Positions 53,219-63,602 of a stretch of 64,000 bases of DNA are shown piece after piece. Each line of letters opens with the position of its first letter. Position 1 is the first letter of the stretch. Source of the stretch: Flavobacteriales bacterium. GTDB lineage: Bacteria > Bacteroidota > Bacteroidia > UBA10329. Position numbers and translations under genes: made by a program. The stretch covers positions 62,001 through 126,000 of the forward strand of contig JACJZQ010000009.1 in NCBI GenBank assembly GCA_020635495.1. Reading direction: 5' to 3'. The notes below the pieces were generated by a model. The model made no database searches and was not told where the DNA came from. It saw only the letters and a program-made list of their open reading frames with translations.

Positions 53219-54259
53219 ATGGTTTCAACTTTACTCAGCGAGTTTAAGAGTAAACACATCGCTTTTCTATTTGTGTTGTGCACGGCATGTTCCACTGTGT
53301 CCGCACAGATCAATTGTCCGCCTAACTTGCCTTTTACGCTTGTTGGCAACACAGAATATTGCGTTGGCACCAACGGCTCTGAATTAAGTGTACCCGAAAG
53401 CTATGCGGGTTACGAGTGGTTACCAACCACAGAAGTTGGTCAGAGCGTACTTCTAACAGCGGGTAGTTATCAATTGGTTGTGACGCATTACACAGGTTGT
53501 ACAGACACCTTGGATTTTGAAGTAGAGCAGGTTTCCAATCCACCTCAACCAACGGTAACTGCTTCTGGCCCAACCGAATTCTGTGAAGGCGAAAGCGTTA
53601 CTCTTTCTGGTCCGACCGGATACCCTTATTATGAATGGAGTTCGGGTTCAATTTCTGAAAGCATTACGGTTTATGAAAGCGGCACATTTGTTCTTTCTAT
53701 TGAAGATTGGATCGGCTGTATAAGCGCCTCCAACACTATTGAAGTAATCGTAAACCCTTATCCAACAGCGGCATTTTCTCCGTATCTCAACATGTTTGAT
53801 GTGTCGTTCAACAACCTTTCGTTTGATGCGGACACGTATCTCTGGAACTTTGGCGATGGCAACACAAGTACCGATTTTGAACCGAGCCACACATTCAACC
53901 AGAATGGAACCGTGGGAATGTATCTGGTTGCTGAAAACAGTTGCGGAACTGACACCGCTTTTCTCGATCTAGCAAGTGTTGATGTACAAGAAAACGATGT
54001 GGATGTAGATGTAAAGGTCTACCCTAACCCTGCGTCAGATGATGTTTTCATTGAGCTAACAGGAAGAGGCTCTTCTGAAATGTTGATTCAAATAACCGAT
54101 CTTTCAGGGCGGGTCGTATTCAGAACAACCCGAGTCCTCGAAACAGGAAGAAACACGTACAACATCCAAGCTGCCGGACTTGATTCTGGCGTATATACAA
54201 TTAGTTTGGTAAAAGGTGATTCGGAGCTTTTCTCTGAACTATTGATCATTCAACGCTAA
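53219..54259 (+). CDS. Secreted PKD/Ig-like protein with T9SS type A sorting domain
   Basis: A 346-residue protein with signal peptide (MVSTLLSEFKSKHIAFLFVL ... TVSAQ). Residues ~25-180 comprise two Ig-like units similar to those in the M4 peptidase (FCEGESVTLSGPTGYPYYEW), followed by a PKD domain with YLWNFGDGNTSTDFEPSH (~185-255). The C-terminal ~80 residues are a type A sorting domain (VKVYPNPASDDVFIEL ... GVYTISLVKG). The likely role is adhesion. It is downstream of the paralogue B gene in the same transcription unit; a possible terminator is not evident after it. Confidence 0.86.
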   Translation: MVSTLLSEFKSKHIAFLFVLCTACSTVSAQINCPPNLPFTLVGNTEYCVGTNGSELSVPESYAGYEWLPTTEVGQSVLLTAGSYQLVVTHYTGCTDTLDFEVEQVSNPPQPTVTASGPTEFCEGESVTLSGPTGYPYYEWSSGSISESITVYESGTFVLSIEDWIGCISASNTIEVIVNPYPTAAFSPYLNMFDVSFNNLSFDADTYLWNFGDGNTSTDFEPSHTFNQNGTVGMYLVAENSCGTDTAFLDLASVDVQENDVDVDVKVYPNPASDDVFIELTGRGSSEMLIQITDLSGRVVFRTTRVLETGRNTYNIQAAGLDSGVYTISLVKGDSELFSELLIIQR

Positions 54260-54471
54260 TTCGTACGAAACCTTTGAAAATGATTTGCGTAACGGGCCAG
54301 ATTGTAACGCCAACCAATGCCCCTGCACTTCCACTGCGTTCTATTCCAAACATAAAATCACGATTATAACGTACGTTGCAGCACATGTTACATAAATCCG
54401 AAAAATCGTACTTTAACCCCTTCAATTTACAGTGAATTGAACTGACTGTCCTGACCTTAAAACCTACCAAT

Positions 54472-57400
54472 ATGAAAGGAGTTTTACGCGGAATAATTGC
54501 TATCTCACTTCCGCTTCTCGTTCTACTAGGCACATCCTATCAATCAAATGCACAATGCCCCGTAGTTATAGATTCCATTGTTGTTACCGATGTTACGTGT
54601 GCAGGTTTCAATGATGGAACCATTGCTGTTTATGCGAGTGGTGGATTTCCAGATTATACTTTCCAGATATTCAATCCCCCTGCGTTACCTCAGCTTGTAA
54701 CTATTTCCGGAACCAGTTATGTTTTCACAGGACTAGGTAGCGGTGCTGGCGACTACTTTGTTCAAGTAATTGGTGAAGATGGAGGTGGTGGCAACTGTCC
54801 GAACCCACCATCTCAGTTTGTTACCATTAATGACCCTGCACCGTTCAATTTCGTGGTAAGCACCACAAACGACACCTGTCCGGATGGCAACGTAGGTACA
54901 GCGTCTGTAGATGTTACCGGTGGTGTTGCACCGTATTCATATGCTTGGCCTCCGTTTGCTGAGACCAGCGATTCTATTTCTGGTCTTGATGGAGGAACGT
55001 ATGTTATCATAGCCACCGACCAGAACGGCTGTGCCAACTCAGACACATTCGATATTCTTTCACCTCCAGATTGGGATGGTACGCTCACTGCCATCAACCC
55101 AACATGTAACGGTGGCAATGACGGTTCTATCACATCTTCAGGCATAACCGGAGGAACACCGCCTTACACTTTTTCTTGGACGGGAACAGCTCAGACCACT
55201 GAAAACATTTCTGGATTAGGTGCTGGTTCTTATACACTTACAGTTACCGATGCCATCGGTTGTGAAAGGGTTTTCCCAACCATCGTTCTGACTCAACCTA
55301 ACCCAATTACCATCAACGAGATACATCAGGATGTAAGTTGTAATGGCGATACGGATGGGGCTATAAACATTTCCGTTTTCGGAGGCACACCTGGTTACTC
55401 TTATGAATGGTTGCCAGGCGGGTCAACCTCAGAAGACACGGCTGATCTTGCACCTGGAACGTATGAGGTGTTCGTAACCGATGCAAATGGCTGTGAAGAC
55501 TCTTTGGAGGTCGAAATTCTTGAACCTGCTGTTCTTGAGTTGAACCCGTTCAGTACAGATGCTACTTGCCCTGGTACTTGCGATGGAACAATGGGTGTAA
55601 ATCCAACTGGCGGTACAGGACCATACACCTATAACTGGACCCCTTCGTCTATTTCAGGTCCCTCATCAGTATCTGTATGTGCTGGTACTTATTCTGTGCT
55701 TGTGGTTGATGCTAATGGTTGTGAGGACACCGCATCGTTCACAATCTCGGATAACCAATTACAGGTGTCCGTAGCAGTAACACAGATAAGTTGCAACGGT
55801 ACTTGCGATGGTGAAGCAGTAGCCACCGTTACTGGAAATAATGGACCTTTTACGTACGACTGGCAGCCTTCTGGTGGCAATGGGCCTACAGCATCAAACC
55901 TATGTGCCGGTAATTATACATTATCAGTAACCGATGCCAACAATTGTACGATAACAGAAAACTTCACCATAGTGGAACCTGACCCAATAGTCATTTCCTT
56001 GGCGGTTACAGATGTAAGTTGTGAAGGTGGTTCTGATGGAGCGATAGATCTTACCGTCAGTGGCGGAAACGGCCCCTACATTTATCAATGGTTCCCTGGA
56101 GGTCAGACAACAGAAGACCTTTCCAATATACCCGCGGGAGACTATTCCGTTTTAGTTACAGACGCCAACGGCTGTACTTCAAGTACCGTGGTTCTTGGTG
56201 GAAACTTTGCTGGAGGTACACTTTACCTACCTGACGGAAATGGAGACACCTATACAACCTCTATCAACATTACAGGATTTCCTTCAGGAGCTACCCTAAC
56301 AAGCCCTACCGATTTCGAGGAAGTATGCTTGAATATTGAGCATTCTTATCTAGGAGACCTTGATATACAACTATCCTGTCCTAATGGTACAACTGTGGAC
56401 CTAGTTCAATCCATCGGAGTTAACCCTGCTGGCTCAACTTTCTTGGGCGATGCAGATGACTCTGGGCTGGGTAATCCAGGAGTTGGTTGGGTTTACTGCT
56501 GGAACCCAAACCCAACTTATGGAACTATGGAAGCAGAAGCAACTGCTGGTAATACGGTTCCTGTTTCGCAGGGCGTAGCATTACCAGCTGGTAGTTATCA
56601 ACCGGTAGAGTCCCTTGGGAATTTTGTTGGATGTCCGATGAATGGAGATTGGACCATTACAGTAACGGATAACTTCAGCATTGATGATGGATACATTTTC
56701 GATTGGGGAATTCAGTTCAATGGCTCTGGTAGTAATGACTCTTTAGCCATTGTTAACGAACCTGGTCCTATAACTATCATTGAAAGTGTTACTGACGCTA
56801 ACTGTGGGTCATGTGACGGTTCAATTACTGTGACTCCGGTAGGAGGTGTTGCCCCTTATACCTATCTATGGAATACCGGAGCAACTACCGCAACCATCAA
56901 CAACCTATGTGCAGGTGTTTACAATGTGGAAGTGACTGACGCCAACGGTTGTCAGGAAAACTTCTTTATTCCTGTAGATCACGTTGATGGCCCAACAGGT
57001 GCCAATGTTGTTGTAGTCGATGCTTCGTGCTTCGGAACGTGCGATGGTGAAGCAACCATCACAGGAATTGGAGGTGCTCCACCTTACACATACCAGTGGG
57101 TGCCAGGCGGTTTTAACACCAGCAACGTTACTGGACTTTGTCCAGGAACTTACAACGTTCAGATACAGGACTCACTTAGTTGTATCTACACTGAAACTGT
57201 TACCATCGGCTCGCCTGATGAGATTGTAATAGGCCAAACGGTGCTCAACTCTATTTGCGGCATGTGTACTGGTGAGGTAGAATTGACCCCTATCTCAGGT
57301 CAAGGTCCTTTCACATACGATTGGGCTCCTGCGGTTCCGAACAATGATTCTATTGCAACCGACCTATGTGCAGGTGTTTACAACATCACTGTTACCGATG

Positions 57401-60400
57401 TTAACGGTTGCGAAGAGGTGGTAACTTCTCTCGTCAACGACATTCCATCAGCAACTATTGCAATAAGTGGAATTGACCCACTTTGTAATGACTCTTGCAA
57501 TGGACAGGCAATTGCCACTCCTACTGGTGGTACACCTCCTTTCACTTATTCTTGGAATGACCCTCTGAACCAATCGGATTCAATTGCAGATGGCCTATGT
57601 GAAGGATTGTACACAGTTACTCTTACAGATGCCAATGGTTGTGTGGCCGTTAATCAAGTAACACTTACTCAGCCAAACCCAATTGGTCTTTCATTGTTGA
57701 TCATCGACAATGGTACATGTGCGGGAAATTGTGATGGTGAAATCACAGTTATTCCATCGGGCGGAACCATTCCATTTACGTATCAGTGGGATGATCCATT
57801 GTTACAAACCACTGCTGCAGCAGACAGCTTGTGTGCTGGCACCTATACTGTAGAAGTAACAGACGCTAATGGTTGTGTAGATAATGTTTCCGGTACTGTA
57901 AATAATCCTGTGGGACTAACTGCTATTGCCACTGGAACTGACGCCAGCTGTAATGGAGATTGCGATGGGTCTGCATTTGTAACCATATCTGGAGGAACAC
58001 CTCCCTTCACTTACTTGTGGGATGATCCTTCAGGAACGACTACGGATACCGTATCTGGTCTGTGTGCGGGCTCATATACGGTTACCGTGACCGATGTGAA
58101 TGGTTGCGACTTCATTGCACCAGTTACCATTTCAGAGCCCGACCCTATTGTGATAACGTTCTCAGGAATCGTTGACCTGCAGTGTGACGGAGATTGTATT
58201 GGAGAGGCAACTGCAGACGTAACTGGAGGAACTGGCCCATACACTTTCCAATGGGATGACGCATTGGCTCAGAACACGCAGTCGGCAGATAGCTTGTGTG
58301 CCAGTGTATACACAGTAACTATTACAGACGCTAACGGATGTACAGCTTCTGAATCTGTTACTATCAGTGGTCCAAATGGTCTATCCTCAAGTATCGTAAG
58401 CCAGATCAATGCAAGCTGTAACGGAGACTGTGACGGTGTTGCTGTTGCAGCTGGGTCGGGTGGAACTCCTCCATACACTTACGTATGGAATGACCCTCTG
58501 AACACTGCTAACGACACGGTAACTGGGCTTTGTGCAGGTATTTACAACGTTACAGTTACAGATGCTAACGGTTGTGTATCCATTTCAACGGTGGTTATAA
58601 CTCAACCTAATGCACTTAATGCAAGCACTACCGCAGATGATGTTAGCTGTTTCGGAGAATGCGATGGAGAAGCAACAGCATTCACCTTGGGTGGAACATT
58701 CCCTTATTCTTACCAATGGAACGATCCAAACAACCAAACTACATTGACCGCGGTCGGATTGTGCCCTGGTTCTTATGAGGTTACCATCACGGACGCCAAC
58801 GGATGTCAAGCTGTGGCTCCAGTTCAGATATTTGAGCCAACAGAAATTACCATAGACACAGTCGTAGTAAACGCAACTTGTGGTGATTGTAACGGAGAGA
58901 TAACGGTGATCCCAGATGGCGGTGTACCAGGCTACACCTATCTATGGGGAAATGGAGAAACAACCGGAAACCTCAACGGACTTTGCCCGGGCATATACAC
59001 GGTTGATGTAACGGATGTTATTGGTTGTACCGTCAATTTCGACATCGCTGTAAGCAACGATGGCGGACCGACAAGTGCTACTGTGGCAACCACTGATGCT
59101 TCTTGTTTCGGAGTTTGCGATGGCTCTGCCACCGTTACTCCTGTTGGAGGAATTCCTCCTTACACTTATCTGTGGGTTCCTGGAGGACAGACAACTGCTA
59201 CCGTGAACGGTCTTTGTGCAGGTAGCTACAACGTTCAGATCAGTGATTCTCTTGGATGTATCTATACACAACTCGTTACCATAAACGAGCCTGCTGAAAT
59301 TGAAGGCAACCAGAACGTAACACAAGCCACTTGTGGTGTTTGTAACGGGGAAATCCTGCTCACTCCCTCTGGAGGAGATGGAGGTCCTTACACCTACAGC
59401 TGGGTTCCTGCCGTTTCGGTAAACGATACCGCAGTTGACCTTTGCCCAGGTATTTACACGGTTACAATTACTGACGCATCAGGATGCGAGGCAATTGAAG
59501 TAATTCCAGTAAGCAACATTGATGGGCCGATTGTTTCTGCAACCGCAACCGATGCTTCTTGCGATGGCGCTTGCGATGGAACAGGTACAGTTCAGATATC
59601 TGGTGGAACACCTCCTTATTCTATCCTTTGGGACGATCCTAGTGCGCAAACAACTGCCGTTGCAACAGGACTTTGTGCTGGCATTTACAACGTAACGGTT
59701 ACAGATGCCAATGGATGCGAATCCACTGTGCAAATTGAAGTGGAGGATCCAGACCCGATTTCTCTGAGTCTTCAATTAGTTGAAGACGCTACTTGTCCTG
59801 GAGCATGCGATGGCTCGGCAACAGTACTGGCATCGGGCGGAACGCTTCCTTTTACTTACAGTTGGTCTCCTTCTGGCGGAAACGCAGCAACGGCCACTGG
59901 GCTGTGTGCAGGCACTTACATTGTGACTGTAACAGATGCTAATGGCTGCCAACAGCAGGAAACCGTGGTGATAGAAGAGCCGGATCCGATCGTGATCAAC
60001 ACATCTACTTTGGATGCTTCTTGTAACGGCCTTTGTGACGGAGAAGCATACGCAGAAGCTACAGGTGGTTCAGGTGTGTTTACTTACACTTGGAATGACC
60101 CATTGAATACCATGAACGATACCGTTACCGGGCTTTGCGCTGGAACGTATCAGGTAGTGGTGGAAGATATAGCTGGCTGTCTCGACTCTACAACTGTGGT
60201 AATCAATGAGCCAGACTCAATTGACATCTCCATTACTGCTCAAAGCACATCTTGTAATGGAGACTGCGATGGTTCTGCCATTGCGATTGCAACAGGTGGT
60301 AATGCTCCTTATACATACCAATGGAACGACCCTAACTCAACTCTGAACGATACTGTTTCAGGTTTGTGTGCTGGAATTTACAGCCTTGTAGTTACTGATT

Positions 60401-62568
60401 CGCTAGGATGTACAGCAACTTCTTCTGTTGTAATTGACGAACCATTACCACTGACCCTATCAGACACCGCAGTGAACATTAGCTGTGGTGGTACGTGCGA
60501 TGGAATTGCCGGTGTATTGGTAACTGGAGGAACGGCTCCATATGACTATCTATGGAACGACCCGACCGGTTCAACCAATCCGATAATTACAGACCTATGT
60601 GCTGGCACATATCAAGTAGTTGTTACCGATGCCAATGGTTGTTCTGATTCAGTCAGTGTTACTATCATTGAACCGCCAGTACTTGAAGCGCCAGTAAGTG
60701 TTGTAAACCCATCTTGCGGTGGCGTTTGCGATGGAGAGGCAACCGTGAATCCTACCGGTGGAACTCCACCATATACGGTGCTTTGGTTACCGACCTTGGA
60801 AATAACCAACACCATTACTGACCTATGTGCAGGTGAGTATACAGTAATTGTACTTGATGCTGCTGGCTGTACAGACACAACCACTATTAACCTGACAGAG
60901 CCACCATTGCTTGAGGCCGATATTACGTCTGTAACCCAGATTTTGTGCTCTAGTGGTTGTACTGGCGAAGCAACGGTTACTCCAACAGGTGGAACGGCTC
61001 CTTACACATATTCTTGGTCAGACCCGTCTGGTCAGACAGATAGTACTGCGGTAGGGCTATGTGTTGGAATCTGGTCAGTTACGGTTACTGATGACATCGG
61101 TTGTACAGCAAGTGCCAGTGTTGCAATCACTGACTCTGCTGCTTTGACTGCTTCCGTGCCGATTTTCACGGCTGTGAGCTGTAACGGAGAATGCGATGGT
61201 ACAGCAACGGTATTTGCCAATGGCGGAGTTGGTCCTTACTCTTATTTCTGGGATGACCCATTCAACCAAACTGGACAAACTGCAACAGGCCTTTGCCCTG
61301 GAACTTACACGGTAACGGTGGTTGATTCTCAATCTCCAGCTTGTACCACACAAGCACAGGTAACTATCATCGAACCTCTTGAATTGACGGTTTCGGCCAC
61401 AGCGATAGATGTTACCTGTGGTAACCTATGTGATGGTTCTGCAATTGCTATTCCGGTTGGAGGTACATTGCCTTACACATTCCAATGGAATGACCCTGCG
61501 GGACAAGGAACGATAGAAGCTACAGACCTTTGTATCGGCACGTACACGGTTGTTGTAACGGACGCCAACGGATGTCAGGCTCAAGCAAGTGTTACAGTAG
61601 ATGGTCCGCCAGCAATAGTTTCCAATGCTACCTCAATGGCATCTAGCTGTAGTAATGTTGCCGATGGTTCGATAGACCTTTCAGTAGTAGGTGGCGTTCC
61701 TGGTTATACATTTGATTGGCAGCCGGGAAGCATCGACACTGAAGATTTGAATGGTGTTGAATTCGGTACCTACACCGTAACGATTACAGATGCCACGGGA
61801 TGTTCTATCACCGCTACATATAGCGTTGGAACCTTGGTTAACATCGCAGCGGAAGCTGGAATGGATGATACCGTATGTGTGTCCAACTCAATTATGTTGG
61901 ATGGATCTGGTGGTGGAGACTACCTCTGGACACCAGGCGCAACATTGAGCGACTCATTGATAGCTGACCCGATTGCAACTCCGACAGACACGACCACTTA
62001 TTACTTGACCGTAACGATCGGAAATTGCGTGGATGTTGACTCGGTAACCATCTTCACTTACCCGATACCTCCGGTTGATGCTGGTGCGGATGTGCAGATA
62101 CCTACCGGTGGTTCAATAGACCTGAACGCCAACGGAGCAGTAACCAACTGGAGCTACACTTGGACTCCGACCGAGTTCTTGGATAATCCGAACATTACGA
62201 ACCCTCTGGCCAGCCCAGAGGAAACAACGATGTTCTACGTTACCGTGACGGATGAGAATGGTTGTACGGCAACAGATTCTATACTGGTAGAAGTAACTCC
62301 GGGAATTGTATTCCCTGATGGTATCACACCTAACGGTGATGGAATCAACGATACTTGGATCATTGACAACATCGACCTGTTTGATGATGCCATTGTAGAG
62401 GTCTACAACAGATGGGGACAATTGCTCTTCCAGTCAGCTCCGGGTTATCCTGTTCCGTGGGATGGTAAGTTCAAAGGAAAGGACCTACCTGTTGGAACAT
62501 ACTATTACGTGATCTACTCCGACAATTTCGAGGATCCATTTACCGGACCGATAACCATAGTTAGATAA
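54472..62568 (+). CDS. Giant SprB-repeat adhesin with P-domain insertion and CHU_C (type B T9SS) C-terminus
   Basis: A 2698-residue surface protein with signal peptide (MKGVLRGIIAISLPLLVLLG). I count 29 SprB-type repeats of about 70-80 residues, each with a CxGxCDG start and a PYTYxW core. The first seven precede an inserted ~175-residue proprotein-convertase P-like domain (residues ~578-753: YLGDLDIQLSCPNGTTVDL; GCPMNGDWTITVTDN); the other 22 follow. Two Ig-like units (~2450-2600) then lead to a CHU_C type B sorting domain (GITPNGDGINDTWIIDNI; YNRWGQLLFQS; WDGKFKGKDLPVG). SprB of Flavobacterium moves along the cell surface in gliding and attachment. The PorP/SprF gene starts 5 bp later as the expected export partner. 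Confidence 0.93.
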   Translation: MKGVLRGIIAISLPLLVLLGTSYQSNAQCPVVIDSIVVTDVTCAGFNDGTIAVYASGGFPDYTFQIFNPPALPQLVTISGTSYVFTGLGSGAGDYFVQVIGEDGGGGNCPNPPSQFVTINDPAPFNFVVSTTNDTCPDGNVGTASVDVTGGVAPYSYAWPPFAETSDSISGLDGGTYVIIATDQNGCANSDTFDILSPPDWDGTLTAINPTCNGGNDGSITSSGITGGTPPYTFSWTGTAQTTENISGLGAGSYTLTVTDAIGCERVFPTIVLTQPNPITINEIHQDVSCNGDTDGAINISVFGGTPGYSYEWLPGGSTSEDTADLAPGTYEVFVTDANGCEDSLEVEILEPAVLELNPFSTDATCPGTCDGTMGVNPTGGTGPYTYNWTPSSISGPSSVSVCAGTYSVLVVDANGCEDTASFTISDNQLQVSVAVTQISCNGTCDGEAVATVTGNNGPFTYDWQPSGGNGPTASNLCAGNYTLSVTDANNCTITENFTIVEPDPIVISLAVTDVSCEGGSDGAIDLTVSGGNGPYIYQWFPGGQTTEDLSNIPAGDYSVLVTDANGCTSSTVVLGGNFAGGTLYLPDGNGDTYTTSINITGFPSGATLTSPTDFEEVCLNIEHSYLGDLDIQLSCPNGTTVDLVQSIGVNPAGSTFLGDADDSGLGNPGVGWVYCWNPNPTYGTMEAEATAGNTVPVSQGVALPAGSYQPVESLGNFVGCPMNGDWTITVTDNFSIDDGYIFDWGIQFNGSGSNDSLAIVNEPGPITIIESVTDANCGSCDGSITVTPVGGVAPYTYLWNTGATTATINNLCAGVYNVEVTDANGCQENFFIPVDHVDGPTGANVVVVDASCFGTCDGEATITGIGGAPPYTYQWVPGGFNTSNVTGLCPGTYNVQIQDSLSCIYTETVTIGSPDEIVIGQTVLNSICGMCTGEVELTPISGQGPFTYDWAPAVPNNDSIATDLCAGVYNITVTDVNGCEEVVTSLVNDIPSATIAISGIDPLCNDSCNGQAIATPTGGTPPFTYSWNDPLNQSDSIADGLCEGLYTVTLTDANGCVAVNQVTLTQPNPIGLSLLIIDNGTCAGNCDGEITVIPSGGTIPFTYQWDDPLLQTTAAADSLCAGTYTVEVTDANGCVDNVSGTVNNPVGLTAIATGTDASCNGDCDGSAFVTISGGTPPFTYLWDDPSGTTTDTVSGLCAGSYTVTVTDVNGCDFIAPVTISEPDPIVITFSGIVDLQCDGDCIGEATADVTGGTGPYTFQWDDALAQNTQSADSLCASVYTVTITDANGCTASESVTISGPNGLSSSIVSQINASCNGDCDGVAVAAGSGGTPPYTYVWNDPLNTANDTVTGLCAGIYNVTVTDANGCVSISTVVITQPNALNASTTADDVSCFGECDGEATAFTLGGTFPYSYQWNDPNNQTTLTAVGLCPGSYEVTITDANGCQAVAPVQIFEPTEITIDTVVVNATCGDCNGEITVIPDGGVPGYTYLWGNGETTGNLNGLCPGIYTVDVTDVIGCTVNFDIAVSNDGGPTSATVATTDASCFGVCDGSATVTPVGGIPPYTYLWVPGGQTTATVNGLCAGSYNVQISDSLGCIYTQLVTINEPAEIEGNQNVTQATCGVCNGEILLTPSGGDGGPYTYSWVPAVSVNDTAVDLCPGIYTVTITDASGCEAIEVIPVSNIDGPIVSATATDASCDGACDGTGTVQISGGTPPYSILWDDPSAQTTAVATGLCAGIYNVTVTDANGCESTVQIEVEDPDPISLSLQLVEDATCPGACDGSATVLASGGTLPFTYSWSPSGGNAATATGLCAGTYIVTVTDANGCQQQETVVIEEPDPIVINTSTLDASCNGLCDGEAYAEATGGSGVFTYTWNDPLNTMNDTVTGLCAGTYQVVVEDIAGCLDSTTVVINEPDSIDISITAQSTSCNGDCDGSAIAIATGGNAPYTYQWNDPNSTLNDTVSGLCAGIYSLVVTDSLGCTATSSVVIDEPLPLTLSDTAVNISCGGTCDGIAGVLVTGGTAPYDYLWNDPTGSTNPIITDLCAGTYQVVVTDANGCSDSVSVTIIEPPVLEAPVSVVNPSCGGVCDGEATVNPTGGTPPYTVLWLPTLEITNTITDLCAGEYTVIVLDAAGCTDTTTINLTEPPLLEADITSVTQILCSSGCTGEATVTPTGGTAPYTYSWSDPSGQTDSTAVGLCVGIWSVTVTDDIGCTASASVAITDSAALTASVPIFTAVSCNGECDGTATVFANGGVGPYSYFWDDPFNQTGQTATGLCPGTYTVTVVDSQSPACTTQAQVTIIEPLELTVSATAIDVTCGNLCDGSAIAIPVGGTLPYTFQWNDPAGQGTIEATDLCIGTYTVVVTDANGCQAQASVTVDGPPAIVSNATSMASSCSNVADGSIDLSVVGGVPGYTFDWQPGSIDTEDLNGVEFGTYTVTITDATGCSITATYSVGTLVNIAAEAGMDDTVCVSNSIMLDGSGGGDYLWTPGATLSDSLIADPIATPTDTTTYYLTVTIGNCVDVDSVTIFTYPIPPVDAGADVQIPTGGSIDLNANGAVTNWSYTWTPTEFLDNPNITNPLASPEETTMFYVTVTDENGCTATDSILVEVTPGIVFPDGITPNGDGINDTWIIDNIDLFDDAIVEVYNRWGQLLFQSAPGYPVPWDGKFKGKDLPVGTYYYVIYSDNFEDPFTGPITIVR
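56205..56730 (+). other. P-domain-like insertion between SprB repeats
   Basis: Within the SprB-repeat gene, this ~175-codon segment has no SprB pattern. Its LDIQLSCPNGTTVDLV, GSTFLGDADDS and DWTITVTDNFSIDDGYIFDW strands resemble the proprotein convertase P domain, a jelly-roll usually found after subtilisin-like proteases. Its boundaries coincide with a repeat linker. Confidence 0.6.
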
Positions 62569-62573
62569 TAGCC

Positions 62574-63515
62574 ATGAAGAAACTTCTATACATATCGACA
62601 CTTGTCTTCGGATTCTCAATGTCGTCTTTCGCGCAGCAGATTCCGCAGTATAGTCAGTACATGCTGAACGATTATATCCTCAACCCTGCCATGACGGGCC
62701 AGCATGATTACTGGGAGGTGAAATCGAACAACAGATTGAACTGGATCGGAATTACCGATGCGCCACGAACTTTCATCCTATCTGCACACGGTCCGTTCCG
62801 TAAGCACAACATGGGTATGGGTGGTTCTGTGTTTGCAGACATTACCGGACCGACCAGTCGTGTTGGGTTCTACTTATCGTATGCCTATCACCTCAAACTT
62901 TCCAAGTCATTGAGGTTAGGAATGGGATTGAGCCTTGGTTTGCTTCAATACAGAATTGATGGAACCAAGGTAACCCTGTATGAAAATGGTGACCCAGTGT
63001 TCCCAAATCAGATGATGACGGTTTACACGGCAGATGCAACCTTCGGAATCAACCTGAAGCACAAGAACTTCAACTTCGGTATTTCATTGCCACAGATCAT
63101 CGGCAACGACCTGAAATTCTTGGAGAATCAGGAGGAGACCAAAAGTTCTTTGGCGCGCCACTACATGGCAATGGGTGGTTACACGTTCCATGTGGGAGAT
63201 TTCGGTATTATGCCGAATGTGTTGCTGAAGTATGTTCATCCGGCACCGCCTCAATTTGATGCTGGTGTTAAATTCGATTGGAGAGACCAATTTTGGATAG
63301 GTGCATCTTACCGACATGATGATGCGGTTTCTTTCCTTGGCGGATTGGCATACAAAGACTTCCTTCTGATTGCGTACAGTTATGACCTTTCAACCTCTAA
63401 CCTGAGAAACTATTCAGATGGTTCGCACGAGTTGATGGTTGGGGTCCGTTTCCGCCCGTGGAAGAAGAAAGCTACCGAAGACGCGGATGCTGCTCCGGCA
63501 GGAGATGCGGAGTGA
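62574..63515 (+). CDS. PorP/SprF-family type IX secretion outer-membrane protein
   Basis: A 313-residue outer-membrane beta-barrel with signal peptide (MKKLLYISTLVFGFSMSSFAQ). The mature start IPQYSQYMLNDYILNPAMTG and the NRLNWIGITDAPRTFILSAH segment are the PorP/SprF hallmarks. It starts 5 bp after the SprB-repeat gene, the same order as sprB-sprF, so it most likely exports or anchors that adhesin. The protein ends in an acidic, alanine-rich tail (EDADAAPAGDAE). A terminator follows. Confidence 0.94.
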   Translation: MKKLLYISTLVFGFSMSSFAQQIPQYSQYMLNDYILNPAMTGQHDYWEVKSNNRLNWIGITDAPRTFILSAHGPFRKHNMGMGGSVFADITGPTSRVGFYLSYAYHLKLSKSLRLGMGLSLGLLQYRIDGTKVTLYENGDPVFPNQMMTVYTADATFGINLKHKNFNFGISLPQIIGNDLKFLENQEETKSSLARHYMAMGGYTFHVGDFGIMPNVLLKYVHPAPPQFDAGVKFDWRDQFWIGASYRHDDAVSFLGGLAYKDFLLIAYSYDLSTSNLRNYSDGSHELMVGVRFRPWKKKATEDADAAPAGDAE

Positions 63516-63565
63516 GGTTGATAGCTGATCAGGGAATTAGGTCATTAGTTAACTAGAGGTTTTGA

Positions 63566-63602
63566 AACTCGGATGGTCTTGTAAGGCTGTCCGAGTTTTT
63601 TG
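63566..63602 (+). terminator. Rho-independent terminator
   Basis: AACTCGGA and TCCGAGTT pair over 8 bp around a 16-base loop, then further T. It ends the SprB/PorP operon. Confidence 0.85.

Noticed and set aside
54472..62568. Periodic repeats taken as a possible CRISPR or satellite array.
   Set aside because: The period is about 210-240 bp, in frame, with protein-level conservation (SprB repeats) and varied DNA, so it is a coding repeat.
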